DNA from: UBA11403 sp963784615
Lineage (GTDB): Bacteria; Pseudomonadota; Gammaproteobacteria; Legionellales; Legionellaceae
DNA: 64,000 nucleotides
Direction: 5' to 3'
Assembly (NCBI GenBank): GCA_963784615.1
Contig: CAWASG010000001.1
Coordinates: 1,674,001 to 1,738,000 of the forward strand
Shown: positions 53,159 to 62,150 of the stretch, piece by piece
Numbering within the stretch: the first letter of the stretch is position 1
Layout: every line of letters starts with the position of its first letter
Translations under genes and position numbers: made by a program
Notes under the pieces: model-generated
What the model saw: the letters and a program-made list of their open reading frames with translations, nothing else
The model's database searches: none
What the model was told of the DNA's origin: nothing

Positions 53159-54517
53159 ATGAACTATTCCTGGCGCCAGACCGTTTTCCCCATTGCAAGT
53201 ATTTTCTCATTTCGTCTTCTGGGATTATTTATGTTAATCCCAGTTTTCACCCTTCATGCGGGCGAGTTGACGGATGCAACCCCGATGTTGATTGGCATCG
53301 CCCTCGGCAGCTATGGGCTCAGCCAGGGAATTTTACAGATTCCTTTTGGCATGTTATCCGATCGCTTTGGTCGAAAACCCATCATTACCCTGGGCCTGAT
53401 TCTATTCGCCATCGGCAGTTTCATCGGTGCTTGGGCACATTCCATTGAAATGATGATTCTGGCGCGAGTATTGCAGGGTGCCGGCGCAATTGGCAGTGTA
53501 TTGATGGCCTTACTTGCGGATTTAACCCCAGACGAACAACGAACAAAAGCCATGGCCGTGGTTGGCGTATCCATTGGTTTATCCTTTAGTTTGGCGATGA
53601 TCATCAGCCCCATTCTCGCTGAACATACAGGCCTCGCCGGGATCTTCTATTTCACTGCGATGTTGGCGTTATTGGCAATGCTGTTGCTCCACCTCGTGAT
53701 CCCAACGCCCAAGAAAGACCCTTTTCACGAACGCGATATCATTCAACCCGCACAGTTCAAACAAGTATTAGCAAACCGCCATTTACAACGCCTGAATGTC
53801 GGCATTTTTTTCCAGCATCTTATCTTAACCTCAACATTTTACGTTCTGCCGCTATTACTAAAACAACAAGTTCAACAAGGTCATTTATCCGAACCATGGC
53901 TTTTTTACCTACCACTCATGATTGGTGCTTTCATCCTGATGATGCCCGTGATTGTCTTCGGCGAACGTCGACAACGCATGAAACTTGTTTTTATGACTGC
54001 TGTTATCCTGACCGCTTTAAGCCAATTCACCTTAATATTTCTCAATCAACACTGGCTAGGCATTTGTATGACGATGATTGTCTATTTTGTCGCCTTTAAT
54101 ATCCTCGAAGCCACACTGCCCTCACAGATTTCAAGACAGGCCGACACCACCAATAAAGGCACGGCAATGGGGATCTACTCCAGCAGCCAGTTCCTCGGTA
54201 TTTTTGCCGGCGGCGCATTGGCGGGAATCACCTATCAATATACAGGCAGCACGGGTATTTTTATCTTCAATAGCGTCATCAGCCTCCTGTGGGTGCTCAT
54301 CGCCGCGTTCATGAAACCCAATGCCTACCAACTCACCCACGTCATCCCTTTCCACCACGAAATCGCCGATGACCTCGCCCTGCAGCATAAGCTCAGTCAA
54401 CTTGCCGGCGTCAACAGCGTCTCAATATCGCACGATGACAAAAAAATATACCTGCGAATTGCAAAAGACTCTTATGTGAAAGACAGTGCTGAGGAAATCA
54501 TTCGCAATTTAACCTAG
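53159..54517 (+). CDS. yajR: YajR-type MFS transporter
   Basis: The gene encodes 452 aa. Twelve membrane helices are suggested, with the MFS motif GMLSDRFGRKP between helices 2 and 3. A C-terminal soluble domain (LQHKLSQLAGVNSVSISHDD ... KIYLRIAK) has the ferredoxin-like YAM pattern of E. coli YajR, of almost the same length (454 aa). Substrate is unknown. It precedes ssb in the same direction. Confidence 0.85.
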   Translation: MNYSWRQTVFPIASIFSFRLLGLFMLIPVFTLHAGELTDATPMLIGIALGSYGLSQGILQIPFGMLSDRFGRKPIITLGLILFAIGSFIGAWAHSIEMMILARVLQGAGAIGSVLMALLADLTPDEQRTKAMAVVGVSIGLSFSLAMIISPILAEHTGLAGIFYFTAMLALLAMLLLHLVIPTPKKDPFHERDIIQPAQFKQVLANRHLQRLNVGIFFQHLILTSTFYVLPLLLKQQVQQGHLSEPWLFYLPLMIGAFILMMPVIVFGERRQRMKLVFMTAVILTALSQFTLIFLNQHWLGICMTMIVYFVAFNILEATLPSQISRQADTTNKGTAMGIYSSSQFLGIFAGGALAGITYQYTGSTGIFIFNSVISLLWVLIAAFMKPNAYQLTHVIPFHHEIADDLALQHKLSQLAGVNSVSISHDDKKIYLRIAKDSYVKDSAEEIIRNLT

Positions 54518-54592
54518 AAAAAACAGTTAAAGCGCGTATAATCTCAATTGGAATAATTCAAGTCCAATTTAAAATCTTAACTGGAGATATCA

Positions 54593-55084
54593 ATGGCACG
54601 TGGAGTCAACAAAGTCATACTCGTAGGAAACGTTGGAGGCGATCCAGACGTTCGTTATATGCCCAACGGCAATGCAGCCACAACCCTATCCATTGCAACG
54701 AGTGAATCGTGGAAAGACAAACAAACCGGTGAAAAACAAGAACGTACTGAATGGCACCGCGTTGTTTGCTATGCCCGTCTCGGAGAAATTGCCGGCCAGT
54801 ACATTCGCAAAGGCAGCAAAATTTATGTTGAAGGCAGCCTCAGAACGCGCAAATGGCAAGATCAACAAGGCCAAGACAAATACATGACTGAAATCATCGC
54901 GTCTGAGATGCAAATGCTGGACTCAAAAGGTGGCCAATCATCCTTCAATGAAGCTCCCCCAGCTCACGCAAGCGAAGCTCAAGGATCTTCATATGCTCAA
55001 GCAGCACCAGCAAGAAGCCAACCAGCAACAGAATCAACCGCTCAAGCCGCTTTTGATGATCTGAACGACGACATTCCGTTTTAG
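54593..55084 (+). CDS. ssb: Single-stranded DNA-binding protein SSB
   Basis: The gene encodes 163 aa. The OB fold shows GVNKVILVGNVGGDPDVRYM and WHRVVCYARLGEIAGQYIRKG. The flexible Gln/Ala-rich linker leads to the acidic tip DLNDDIPF that binds partner proteins. CTGGAGATATC precedes the ATG. Complete and normal. Confidence 0.97.
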   Translation: MARGVNKVILVGNVGGDPDVRYMPNGNAATTLSIATSESWKDKQTGEKQERTEWHRVVCYARLGEIAGQYIRKGSKIYVEGSLRTRKWQDQQGQDKYMTEIIASEMQMLDSKGGQSSFNEAPPAHASEAQGSSYAQAAPARSQPATESTAQAAFDDLNDDIPF

Positions 55085-55090
55085 GAATAA

Positions 55091-55177
55091 ACGTAGGTTG
55101 GGTTGAGGCTGGTAAGCCGAAGCCCAACAAAACCATCATGTTGGGCTTCGGCCTAAGGGCCTCAACCCAACCTACGT
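55091..55177. repeat. Dispersed hairpin repeat, GTAGGTTGGGTTGAG family (copy 3)
   Basis: ACGTAGGTTGGGTTGAGGCT and its complement (ending CCTACGT) bracket a short loop directly after ssb, where it may terminate transcription. A degenerate half-copy (ATAGGTTGAGTTGCGG...) follows at 55212-55253. Confidence 0.85.
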
Positions 55178-55274
55178 CCGATGCACTTTCTAAATTTAAT
55201 AGCTGTGAAACATAGGTTGAGTTGCGGCAGGCGAGCCGAAGCCCAACCTACTCATCAATAGTGGAAGCCATTGC

Positions 55275-55703
55275 ATGACCCAATTAAACACAAAATCTCT
55301 GGAAAATGCCCTCGAATCTCTGAATCGTAGTATTCACATTTCAACGCCGTACATTAACGATGACTCCGCGGATAGCGATTTGCAGCACACATTACAAGCC
55401 GGCGTCATCCAACACTTTGAATTCTGTTATGAACTCTGCTGGAAAATGCTTAAACGCCAATTGGAAAACGAATACCCGGTTCCCTCTGCAGTTGACGCCA
55501 TGTCTTACCCGGAGTTGATACGTGAAGGTGCTGAGCGCGGGTTAATCAGCGACGCTGCAAAATGGTTGGCATACCGGCATCAACGAAACATGACCTCACA
55601 TACCTACCATCAGGAAAAAGCTGATAGCGTCTATGAAACCGCTCTGGAATTTTACCCTGATGCATACGCCCTTCTTCTGGCCATTCAGGCACGCAACACA
55701 TGA
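55275..55703 (+). CDS. HEPN-type partner of MNT nucleotidyltransferase (HI0074-like)
   Basis: The gene encodes 142 aa. Helical with the motif RNMTSHTY near residue 111, matching RX4HXY of HEPN RNase toxins. It overlaps the next gene (ATGA) whose product is a minimal nucleotidyltransferase. In HEPN/MNT modules the MNT enzyme adds nucleotides to the HEPN Tyr and neutralises it. The HI0074 subfamily is also described as nucleotidyltransferase substrate-binding protein. Confidence 0.85.
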   Translation: MTQLNTKSLENALESLNRSIHISTPYINDDSADSDLQHTLQAGVIQHFEFCYELCWKMLKRQLENEYPVPSAVDAMSYPELIREGAERGLISDAAKWLAYRHQRNMTSHTYHQEKADSVYETALEFYPDAYALLLAIQARNT

Positions 55704-55999
55704 TCAATCTCAGTCAAAATGAATTACTTTTAATTCAATCCATCTTGAGAACATTCATTCCAAACCACACCGTCTGGTTATTTGGATCACGTACCACAGC
55801 TAACATCAAGCCATACTCAGATGTCGATCTAGCCATCATGACTCAACAACCCCTTTCCACCGACGTTATGGCGGCCTTAAGTTCCGCCTTTGCTGAAAGC
55901 GATCTCCCGTATAAAGTCGACCTCGTCGATTGGTCAACCTTAGATGAAACGTTTAAAACCATCATTCAAAATCGCCATGAAATCATTCAACCCTTGTAA
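55700..55999 (+). CDS. Minimal nucleotidyltransferase (MntA/HI0073-like antitoxin)
   Basis: The gene encodes 99 aa with the nucleotidyltransferase motif VWLFGSRTTANIKPYSDVDL (GSR...DVD). VDLVDW supplies the third acidic residue. It overlaps the HEPN gene start-to-stop and faces the DUF4143 ATPase gene, whose 3' end it overlaps by 17 bp. Confidence 0.88.
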   Translation: MINLSQNELLLIQSILRTFIPNHTVWLFGSRTTANIKPYSDVDLAIMTQQPLSTDVMAALSSAFAESDLPYKVDLVDWSTLDETFKTIIQNRHEIIQPL

Positions 56000-57308
56000 C
56001 ATACCTCAATAATCGTTCCACCTCATCTGCCATATACAAGGGAATATTCAACACATTACCGTCTTGTTTCAAATTAAGCATCGACATTCTCAATGCTAAT
56101 TTAGGATGGTATTTATCATGATAGACCTTCAAGCTCTTACTTCGAATAGCTGTGGTTGATTTGATTTCCAGCGGCATAATGTCGCCCTCATACTGAATCA
56201 CACCATCCACTTCAGCGCGGCCTTGACTTGTCCAATAGTATTGATGCTCAAAATAAGGCGCCAGCGATTGGAATACATAATTTTCGGTTAACGAACCGCG
56301 AAACTCCTGAAAAAGTTGATCGCCATCTAATAATGTTCTAAGCGGCAAGTCCGCAATGGTATTCAACAATCCAACATCCAAAAGATAAATTTTAAACACA
56401 TCCATATCGTAATAAGCCTTCAAAGGCATTTTTGGCGTAGCAAGATGGTAAATTTTATGAATAAGCCCTGCAGCACTCAACCACTGTATGGCTTCTTCGT
56501 ATTCTCTGGCACGGGCACTCAAACGAACCATTGAATAGACAAACTTTTTATTTTCTTTGGCCAGTTGACTGGGAATAGAGCGCCAAACTTCTGAAATCTT
56601 TAAACTTAAACTCTTTTCGGCATGTTTTGAAAAATCCAGCTCATAGGATTTTAAGATCTCCCGATGCACGCCTCTAACCGCATTAAAATCCTGACGTTCA
56701 ACATAGGTCAATACCGCCTCCGGCATCCCGCCGATAAAATAATAAATCCGCAACAGCTCATTCAATTTATGGTGAAAAGGCTCAGGCAATGGTTCAATTT
56801 GGGTGAGCGAGGTAAGATATTCTTTTAACCGTGGCTCACCCACTGCATCTAAAAACTCCATAAAGCTCAGTGGATACAAATGTTGAAAATTCACTTTCCC
56901 CACTGGAAAGCCTTTTTTATGCCCCATCTTAACGCCCAACAAAGAACCACAAGCACACACATGATACTCATTGGCATCTTCATTAAAATATTTAAGACTA
57001 TTCAACGCCTCAGGACATTCTTGAACTTCATCAAATATAATCAGTGTATGTTGAGGCTGAATAGGCTTATTAAAATGTATCGATAATTTAAAAATAATGT
57101 CTTTTGGACTTAAACTTCCTGCAAAATATTGTTTAAGAATAGGCGTGTCTTCAAAATTTAAATAGACATGATCGGCGTACGCACTGTTTGCAAATGCCTT
57201 CAGTGTATGGGTTTTCCCTACCTGCCTCGCTCCATATAATAATAAAGGCTTACGATGTGGAGATGTTTTCCAGGCATTCAATTTTTCCAAAATATACCGT
57301 TTCATCAT
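55983..57308 (-). CDS. AAA_14/DUF4143 ATPase
   Basis: The gene encodes 441 aa. Walker A is LLYGARQVGKTHT (residues 23-35) and Walker B is TLIIFDEVQECPE. The C-terminal DUF4143 region carries a PD-(D/E)XK-like signature (EVDGVIQYEGDIMPLEIKS). Family members are common in islands and have no settled function. It is convergent with the HEPN/MNT pair. A second, DUF234-type relative is at 63011. Confidence 0.85.
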   Translation of the reverse strand: MMKRYILEKLNAWKTSPHRKPLLLYGARQVGKTHTLKAFANSAYADHVYLNFEDTPILKQYFAGSLSPKDIIFKLSIHFNKPIQPQHTLIIFDEVQECPEALNSLKYFNEDANEYHVCACGSLLGVKMGHKKGFPVGKVNFQHLYPLSFMEFLDAVGEPRLKEYLTSLTQIEPLPEPFHHKLNELLRIYYFIGGMPEAVLTYVERQDFNAVRGVHREILKSYELDFSKHAEKSLSLKISEVWRSIPSQLAKENKKFVYSMVRLSARAREYEEAIQWLSAAGLIHKIYHLATPKMPLKAYYDMDVFKIYLLDVGLLNTIADLPLRTLLDGDQLFQEFRGSLTENYVFQSLAPYFEHQYYWTSQGRAEVDGVIQYEGDIMPLEIKSTTAIRSKSLKVYHDKYHPKLALRMSMLNLKQDGNVLNIPLYMADEVERLLRYVTRVE

Positions 57309-57475
57309 TCTCCCTTTGTGCGTACATTACGTTTACGTAGATCTGAGTACATTTTATCACGCTTTACCATCCGAAATCGTGGTAAATATCACATATTATG
57401 ATGGTAAAACGTGGAATATTCCACAATATTTGCATGAAAAACGTGGGATTTCAAATGAGATATCAAACAAATGGA

Positions 57476-57730
57476 TTAACCAGCGACAGCCTCATCAAAA
57501 GAGAGAACACGATATTCGAAAGCCTCCATCATGGTTTGATGAAACGCATCCTCAAGCAGTTGGCGTCGATGACCTGCTGGTAGTGCATGAATCCCATAGA
57601 TGATTTCGGCGATCGAAATGGTGGTGATATATAACTCAATCACATTCTGCTGATCCAACCAGGTAAAGACCGTTGGCGAAGGTAACGGCTTCATCATTTC
57701 AGAAATAATATTGGTATCGAGGATAATCAT
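57476..57730 (-). CDS. FitB/VapC-like PIN toxin, C-terminally shortened
   Basis: The gene encodes 84 aa beginning MIILDTNIISEMMKP (first catalytic Asp). TTISIAEIIYGIHALP supplies the conserved Glu. Normal FitB/VapC proteins have 130-145 aa and two more acidic residues in the C-terminal half; this frame ends VLSFDEAVAG at a stop. The toxin is thus probably inactive. It follows the antitoxin gene after three bases. Confidence 0.75.
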   Translation of the reverse strand: MIILDTNIISEMMKPLPSPTVFTWLDQQNVIELYITTISIAEIIYGIHALPAGHRRQLLEDAFHQTMMEAFEYRVLSFDEAVAG

Positions 57731-57733
57731 CCG

Positions 57734-57964
57734 TTAAAAATCCATAGGCTCATGCGGCTCACGCCGAGAGAGAAGGGTTAAATCAACGCCATTGTTGTTG
57801 CCAAAATGCTTCCGAAACACATCACTGATACGCTCAGGCGCAGAAACCGTCAAGGAGATAATCTGCCGAGCCTCTTCTTCCATCGAAACATGATGCTTGG
57901 CAGCCCGGATTCTTAACCGGGTATAAACATCATCATCTAATTTTCGCACACTCAAGCTTGCCAT
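57734..57964 (-). CDS. FitA/VapB-like antitoxin
   Basis: The gene encodes 76 aa with an N-terminal ribbon-helix-helix (SLSVRKLDDDVYTRLRIRAA) and a C-terminal toxin-binding part (HVSMEEEARQIISL). It is first in a two-gene module with the shortened PIN toxin. Looks complete. Confidence 0.85.
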   Translation of the reverse strand: MASLSVRKLDDDVYTRLRIRAAKHHVSMEEEARQIISLTVSAPERISDVFRKHFGNNNGVDLTLLSRREPHEPMDF

Positions 57965-58144
57965 ATATCACCATAAATCATATCATTTTAATGATAATGC
58001 TGGCGCATGACGGCATTGCTGTCAAATGACACGTTTATAACTACAGCACAAATTTTGGTAGCCCAAGTAGACTCTCTAACGTAGCCACGGTGCAGCGAAG
58101 CGAAACCAAGGCTTTGCTCGCCGAGCACCAGAGCCGACGCGGCC

Positions 58145-58369
58145 TTAGTTCATGAGATAAGGCACATGATGACCAAAATACATCCACAGCAACAGCGCAC
58201 CAACAGCTATGCTAATCAATGCGACCAGTATGCGATGACCCAAAACTGCGCTCTCATCATATACTGTACGATTTAAGAACTTGCTGACGCGGGAAAGTAA
58301 ACCCGGTGCAACCAAGAGCAGGAGACCCATAAAAATAGTTACGACACCTAACATCAATAATGCAGTCAT
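58145..58369 (-). CDS. Small two-helix membrane protein (paralogue 1)
   Basis: The gene encodes 74 aa with two hydrophobic helices (LMLGVVTIFMGLLLLVAPGL and ILVALISIAVGALLLWMYFG) around RVSKFLNRTVYDESAVLGHR. A paralogue lies at 61322-61537 with the same length and pattern. They bracket the pilin cluster, so a link with pilus assembly is possible but unproven. Confidence 0.6.
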   Translation of the reverse strand: MTALLMLGVVTIFMGLLLLVAPGLLSRVSKFLNRTVYDESAVLGHRILVALISIAVGALLLWMYFGHHVPYLMN

Positions 58370-58680
58370 GATAATCTTCCTTAATGTCTAAAACCAAACA
58401 TAGATGGTTAAAATAAAACTCCATGAAGCTGAAATTTTGTAGGAAAAGCCAATATTAACTAACAATCTAATTCTAGGACAAATATCATAACCAGTCAAAC
58501 TTAAATCAATAAGTATTGATTATTGTCTAAACTGACAAATATACGCCTTCATGCCCACACAGACACCCGATGTAAACATCCAAAGCTATCGCAGTTCAGT
58601 CAATAGCCAGTTATACTAACCTTATCAACAAAGAATAATATACACTGCGCGCGCAGTATAAATATAGAGAGCAACGGATC
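58370..58680. promoter_or_regulatory. Intergenic region with 14-bp palindrome before pilC-like gene
   Basis: ACTGCGCGCGCAGT at 58644-58657 is a perfect palindrome about 24 bp before the ATG at 58681 and may be an operator. The rest of the ~310-bp gap has no gene. Confidence 0.4.
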
Positions 58681-59916
58681 ATGCCCTTATTCACCTACAC
58701 TGCCATCGACCCAACTGGGAAACCGCAAACAGGTCAACGCACGGCCCTCTCGGAGGAGGATGTTGCCGCGCAATTACAGCGCGAAGGCGTGACGCCGTTA
58801 GACATTACCTTGGTCAGTAAAACAGAGCAAACCGCATCAACAGGATTGACTTTCCCCAATTTCTTCAAAGAAAAAGTATCCAAAGATTCGCTCCATATGT
58901 TCTGCCGACAAATGTATGCCGTACTGAAAGCAGGGATCCCAATTGGTACAGCCGTCAGCCGACTGGCTGAAACTGCGCGAGATAAGCCCCTTAAGGAAGC
59001 ATTACAACACATTGTTGGGGACTTAAATCAAGGAAGAAGTTTATACATCGCCATGAGCCAATGCCCAGCCGTCTTTTCTCCTTTTTTTGTGAACCTCGTG
59101 AAGGTCGGCGAAAGCACAGGCCAATTAGATGAGGTTTTTTTGCATTTATCCAGTTACCTTGAGCTCGAAACCGATACCACAAAAAAATTGAAAACGGCAC
59201 TACGCTATCCAATATTTGTGGTCATAGCCCTTCTTATTGCCTTGCTCGTTATTAACGCATTTGTGATTCCCGCTTTTGCGTCTATGTTTGCCACTTTTAA
59301 GGCCCAGCTCCCTCTCCCCACCCGAATTTTATTAGCCACCTCTAGTTTTTTAATAAGCTATTGGTACCTCATCCTGGGTGGCGTGATAGGATCGATTATT
59401 GCGTTTAGATTGTATATTAAAACACCAGAAGGGGAACTGAAATGGGCAACCATTCAATTAAAAATTCCTATCATTGGTTGGCTCATCCATCGCATCATGC
59501 TGGCCCGCTTTGCGCGACTCTATGCGCTGGTGCTTCGTGCAGGTCTAACTGCAGTCGATGGCATCGAACTCGTGGGCGCTTCTACCGGAAATGCTTATGT
59601 CGCAAAAAAAATTAAATCTATTTCTAACCTCGTATCCAGAGGCAACAGTATTTCCAGCGCTATCGCAAAAACAGGCTTATTCCCTCCGCTTGTAGTACAA
59701 ATGATAACGCTGGGAGAAGAAACTGGCAGCATTGACGACCTCTTGGACAATGTCGCTGATTTTTATCAGCGTGAAATTGAATACGATCTAGTACGTTTAA
59801 GCGATGCCATTGAACCTATCATGCTGGTACTCATGGCCGGGATGGTGCTCATTCTTGCTCTGGGTGTATTTTTGCCAATGTGGGATCTTGCAAGCGTTGC
59901 GCCACATCCCAAATGA
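58681..59916 (+). CDS. Type IV pilus/type II secretion inner-membrane protein (PilC/GspF-like)
   Basis: The gene encodes 411 aa. Two T2SSF domains are seen: FCRQMYAVLKAGIPIGTAVS... and FARLYALVLRAGLTAVDGIE..., each followed by membrane helices, and the C-terminal LILALGVFLPMWDLAS. This protein forms the platform of pilus assembly. The N-terminal PLFTYTAIDPTGKPQTG is typical. The next genes encode prepilins, but no pilB-type ATPase or pilD lies here, so assembly would rely on genes elsewhere. PilC, GspF or MshG cannot be told apart. Confidence 0.88.
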   Translation: MPLFTYTAIDPTGKPQTGQRTALSEEDVAAQLQREGVTPLDITLVSKTEQTASTGLTFPNFFKEKVSKDSLHMFCRQMYAVLKAGIPIGTAVSRLAETARDKPLKEALQHIVGDLNQGRSLYIAMSQCPAVFSPFFVNLVKVGESTGQLDEVFLHLSSYLELETDTTKKLKTALRYPIFVVIALLIALLVINAFVIPAFASMFATFKAQLPLPTRILLATSSFLISYWYLILGGVIGSIIAFRLYIKTPEGELKWATIQLKIPIIGWLIHRIMLARFARLYALVLRAGLTAVDGIELVGASTGNAYVAKKIKSISNLVSRGNSISSAIAKTGLFPPLVVQMITLGEETGSIDDLLDNVADFYQREIEYDLVRLSDAIEPIMLVLMAGMVLILALGVFLPMWDLASVAPHPK

Positions 59917-59992
59917 TGTTTTTGTAAGCACGCCAGTACCTTCAGCCGGTGGCTGATTCACAACAAAGTGAAAAATGAAGGATGCCAATAAA

Positions 59993-60460
59993 ATGAACTC
60001 CCTACTAAAAAAATCCATCCGATTAAGACCGCTTCATGTTGCAATCCTGGCGATCATGGTATCTGTTTGCATTTGGACAATGATGCGCTATTTTGAGATA
60101 TACCAAGCGAAAGCTGAGTGGTTTCTCTTCGATATAAGTCTTACAAGTATAAAGCAAGGACTTAAGATGGAAGAGGGGCTTAGGCAGCATTATGACATCG
60201 GATGTCGTTTTCTTGATAAGCCGGACTGGCTTGAAATCCATTCGGAGAATTTTTTTGATCTTACGAATCTCCAGCGCTGGGTATATGACGCTCAAGAGCA
60301 CCGCTTAATTTACAGCGTGAATAGTACGCATTATTTTCAATCCAACCAAGGCCCAAGCATTACTTTGGATTTTATTTGTCAAAAGGGAAAAGTGTCGATA
60401 GAAGTGAGCCCCTATCAATGGTGCAGGGATATGCAGTTCTGGGGATGTAATCAATATTAA
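59993..60460 (+). CDS. Hypothetical single-helix membrane protein in pilus cluster
   Basis: The gene encodes 155 aa from ATG 59993 (GAAGGA upstream). One N-terminal membrane helix (LHVAILAIMVSVCIWTMM) is followed by a soluble part with four Cys. The layout resembles accessory proteins such as MshF, but no family is recognised. Confidence 0.55.
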   Translation: MNSLLKKSIRLRPLHVAILAIMVSVCIWTMMRYFEIYQAKAEWFLFDISLTSIKQGLKMEEGLRQHYDIGCRFLDKPDWLEIHSENFFDLTNLQRWVYDAQEHRLIYSVNSTHYFQSNQGPSITLDFICQKGKVSIEVSPYQWCRDMQFWGCNQY

Positions 60461-60646
60461 TGGAATCGTCAAGTGCCAATACTATAGAGCGCAGTGCATT
60501 GTTGAGAAACCGAAAATAAGATATTTTTATGCGCACACCATACAGATAGTATATTTTAACGCCTAATTCGCTTGCTTTTTGAAAAAAAAGAACTAAACTT
60601 TAACTTGTACCTGACGCTTTTAAAAAGCATCTACTGGAGAACATTT

Positions 60647-60982
60647 ATGAATATTCGCGCCAAACAACAAGGTTTTACCTTAATAGAACTCATCATTGTA
60701 ATTATAGTACTTGGTATATTGAGTGCTTTTGCCTTCTCTAAATATCAAAGTATGCAGACCTATGCAAGAATCGGTGTATTAACCGGTGTGCGAACGGCTT
60801 TAGATTCAGCCACTCGTGTCGCCAATTTGCCGGGAGGAACACCTCTCACGTTGGGAACCGCATGCGCCGCCATTGACTACGGTGGTGGATTAACGTGCGC
60901 TAGTGGAGTCGTAACAATCGTTGCAAATTGCACTGCCACTTGGGCTGACCCTTCATCTACTGTAGTTACAACCGGTTGTTAG
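60647..60982 (+). CDS. Type IV prepilin-like protein
   Basis: The gene encodes 111 aa from ATG 60647 (CTGGAGA upstream). The prepilin signal MNIRAKQQG/FTLIELIIVI shows the peptidase site (G/F) and Glu5. The mature part has CAAIDYGGGLTC and two later Cys, one the last residue (TTGC). It is the first of three related pilin genes and is followed by a terminator. Confidence 0.88.
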   Translation: MNIRAKQQGFTLIELIIVIIVLGILSAFAFSKYQSMQTYARIGVLTGVRTALDSATRVANLPGGTPLTLGTACAAIDYGGGLTCASGVVTIVANCTATWADPSSTVVTTGC

Positions 60983-61016
60983 GATACAACCGAGAGAACT
61001 CGGTACATTTTCTATT

Positions 61017-61046
61017 GAGGGCATCTTCGGATTGCCCTCTTTTTTT
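61017..61046 (+). terminator. Rho-independent terminator
   Basis: GAGGGCA-loop-TGCCCTC stem is followed by seven T's, about 35 bp after the first prepilin stop. Confidence 0.85.
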
Positions 61047-61321
61047 ATTCTCCGCTAAAAAAAACCTATGCCATCCCAACTTGCCATAATGAACAACTGC
61101 CCGCACCGTCACCTCACTCAGTTGTCCCGCCCTTTCCTCATACAAATATTTCACTCGCTCATTTAATGCTGATTAATAAAGTGTGTTTATGACTGATATT
61201 TGACTTATTGCGTATTCTGTCCTAAAGTTAAGAAAGTGAAGACAAAATGTTTAACAATCAATTTTTTTGGAGTATTAATAAAGCCAACACGCACTGGCTT
61301 TAATATTTAAGGATGACTATT

Positions 61322-61537
61322 ATGATAATGATACTCACTTTCGCTTTATTTCTTTTTGTAATTGGTGTTAGTTTATTACTAGCTCCAAACCAGCTCGCAA
61401 GATTGAGCCAGTTCCTTAATCAAAAAGTATTTGACGATACCGCTGTTTTATCTCATCGCATACTGCTGGCTATCATTTGCTTAGGGCTGGGAGCACTGAT
61501 GTTCTGGATGGCTTTTGGTCATAATTTATTCAAATAA
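61322..61537 (+). CDS. Small two-helix membrane protein (paralogue 2)
   Basis: The gene encodes 71 aa from ATG 61322 (AAGG upstream) or 74 aa from 61313. It shares the LLLAP..LARLSQFLNQKVFDDTAVL..HRILLA pattern with the protein at 58145-58369. It stands between pilin genes. Confidence 0.6.
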   Translation: MIMILTFALFLFVIGVSLLLAPNQLARLSQFLNQKVFDDTAVLSHRILLAIICLGLGALMFWMAFGHNLFK

Positions 61538-61721
61538 AGGTTCGTGGCGATCGATCCTTGAAAAATGGATAACCCAACAATGAGCCCGCTTAGCTCAATG
61601 GCGCATATTAAAATAGATTAGAATGCGACCTTATTGACTTAATGTTGCTCCTTTACTATACTCAAAAGAAGGCTCAGTTGATATTAATTTAATATCAATT
61701 ATAAAAGACGCGGAGAAAGCG

Positions 61722-62087
61722 ATGAACACACAAAAGGGTTTTACCTTAATTGAATTGATCATGGTTATTGTTATTTTAGGAATTTTGTCGGCTTTTGCCG
61801 TTCCGAAATATGTTGATTTAACCTCTGACGCAAGAACAGCAACGATTAATGGCATTGCAGGGGCCTTGTCCTCAGCATCCGCCATCAATTATGCAGCTCG
61901 GTCGACAAATTCTGCTAAAGGCAATGCAGTTGCGAATTGTACAGATGTTGCGACATCGTTACAAGGCGGTCTACCCACTGGGTAGACGATTACTTCTGCT
62001 GCCATTACAGCTGGAACAACGACGAGCTGCACATTGAATGGTCCATCTTCAGGTACAGCAACTTTTACAGCAACAGGCATAGCATAA
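61722..62087 (+). pseudogene. Type IV prepilin with in-frame TAG at codon 88
   Basis: The frame starts MNTQKGFTLIELIMVIVILG and is like the next pilin gene for 87 codons. Codon 88 (61983-61985) is TAG where the paralogue has TAC (Tyr). Reading continues open for 33 more codons to TAA at 62085-62087, giving a total of 121 residues, exactly the paralogue's length. The stop therefore looks like a single-base change in an otherwise normal gene. An 87-aa truncated pilin, or suppression, is possible. Confidence 0.85.
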
Positions 62088-62150
62088 CCTGTCGCTAAAT
62101 ACATGACTCGAATTTGTAATACATTTACGCTTCATTGAGAGGATATAGCG

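Noticed and set aside
57316..57603. 95-aa plus-strand ORF
   Set aside because: Antisense to the PIN toxin gene and its 3' flank; no start signal.
61983..61985. TAG in the pilin as pyrrolysine or general amber recoding
   Set aside because: No other gene in the window shows in-frame TAG and no pyl genes are seen; a point mutation is simpler.
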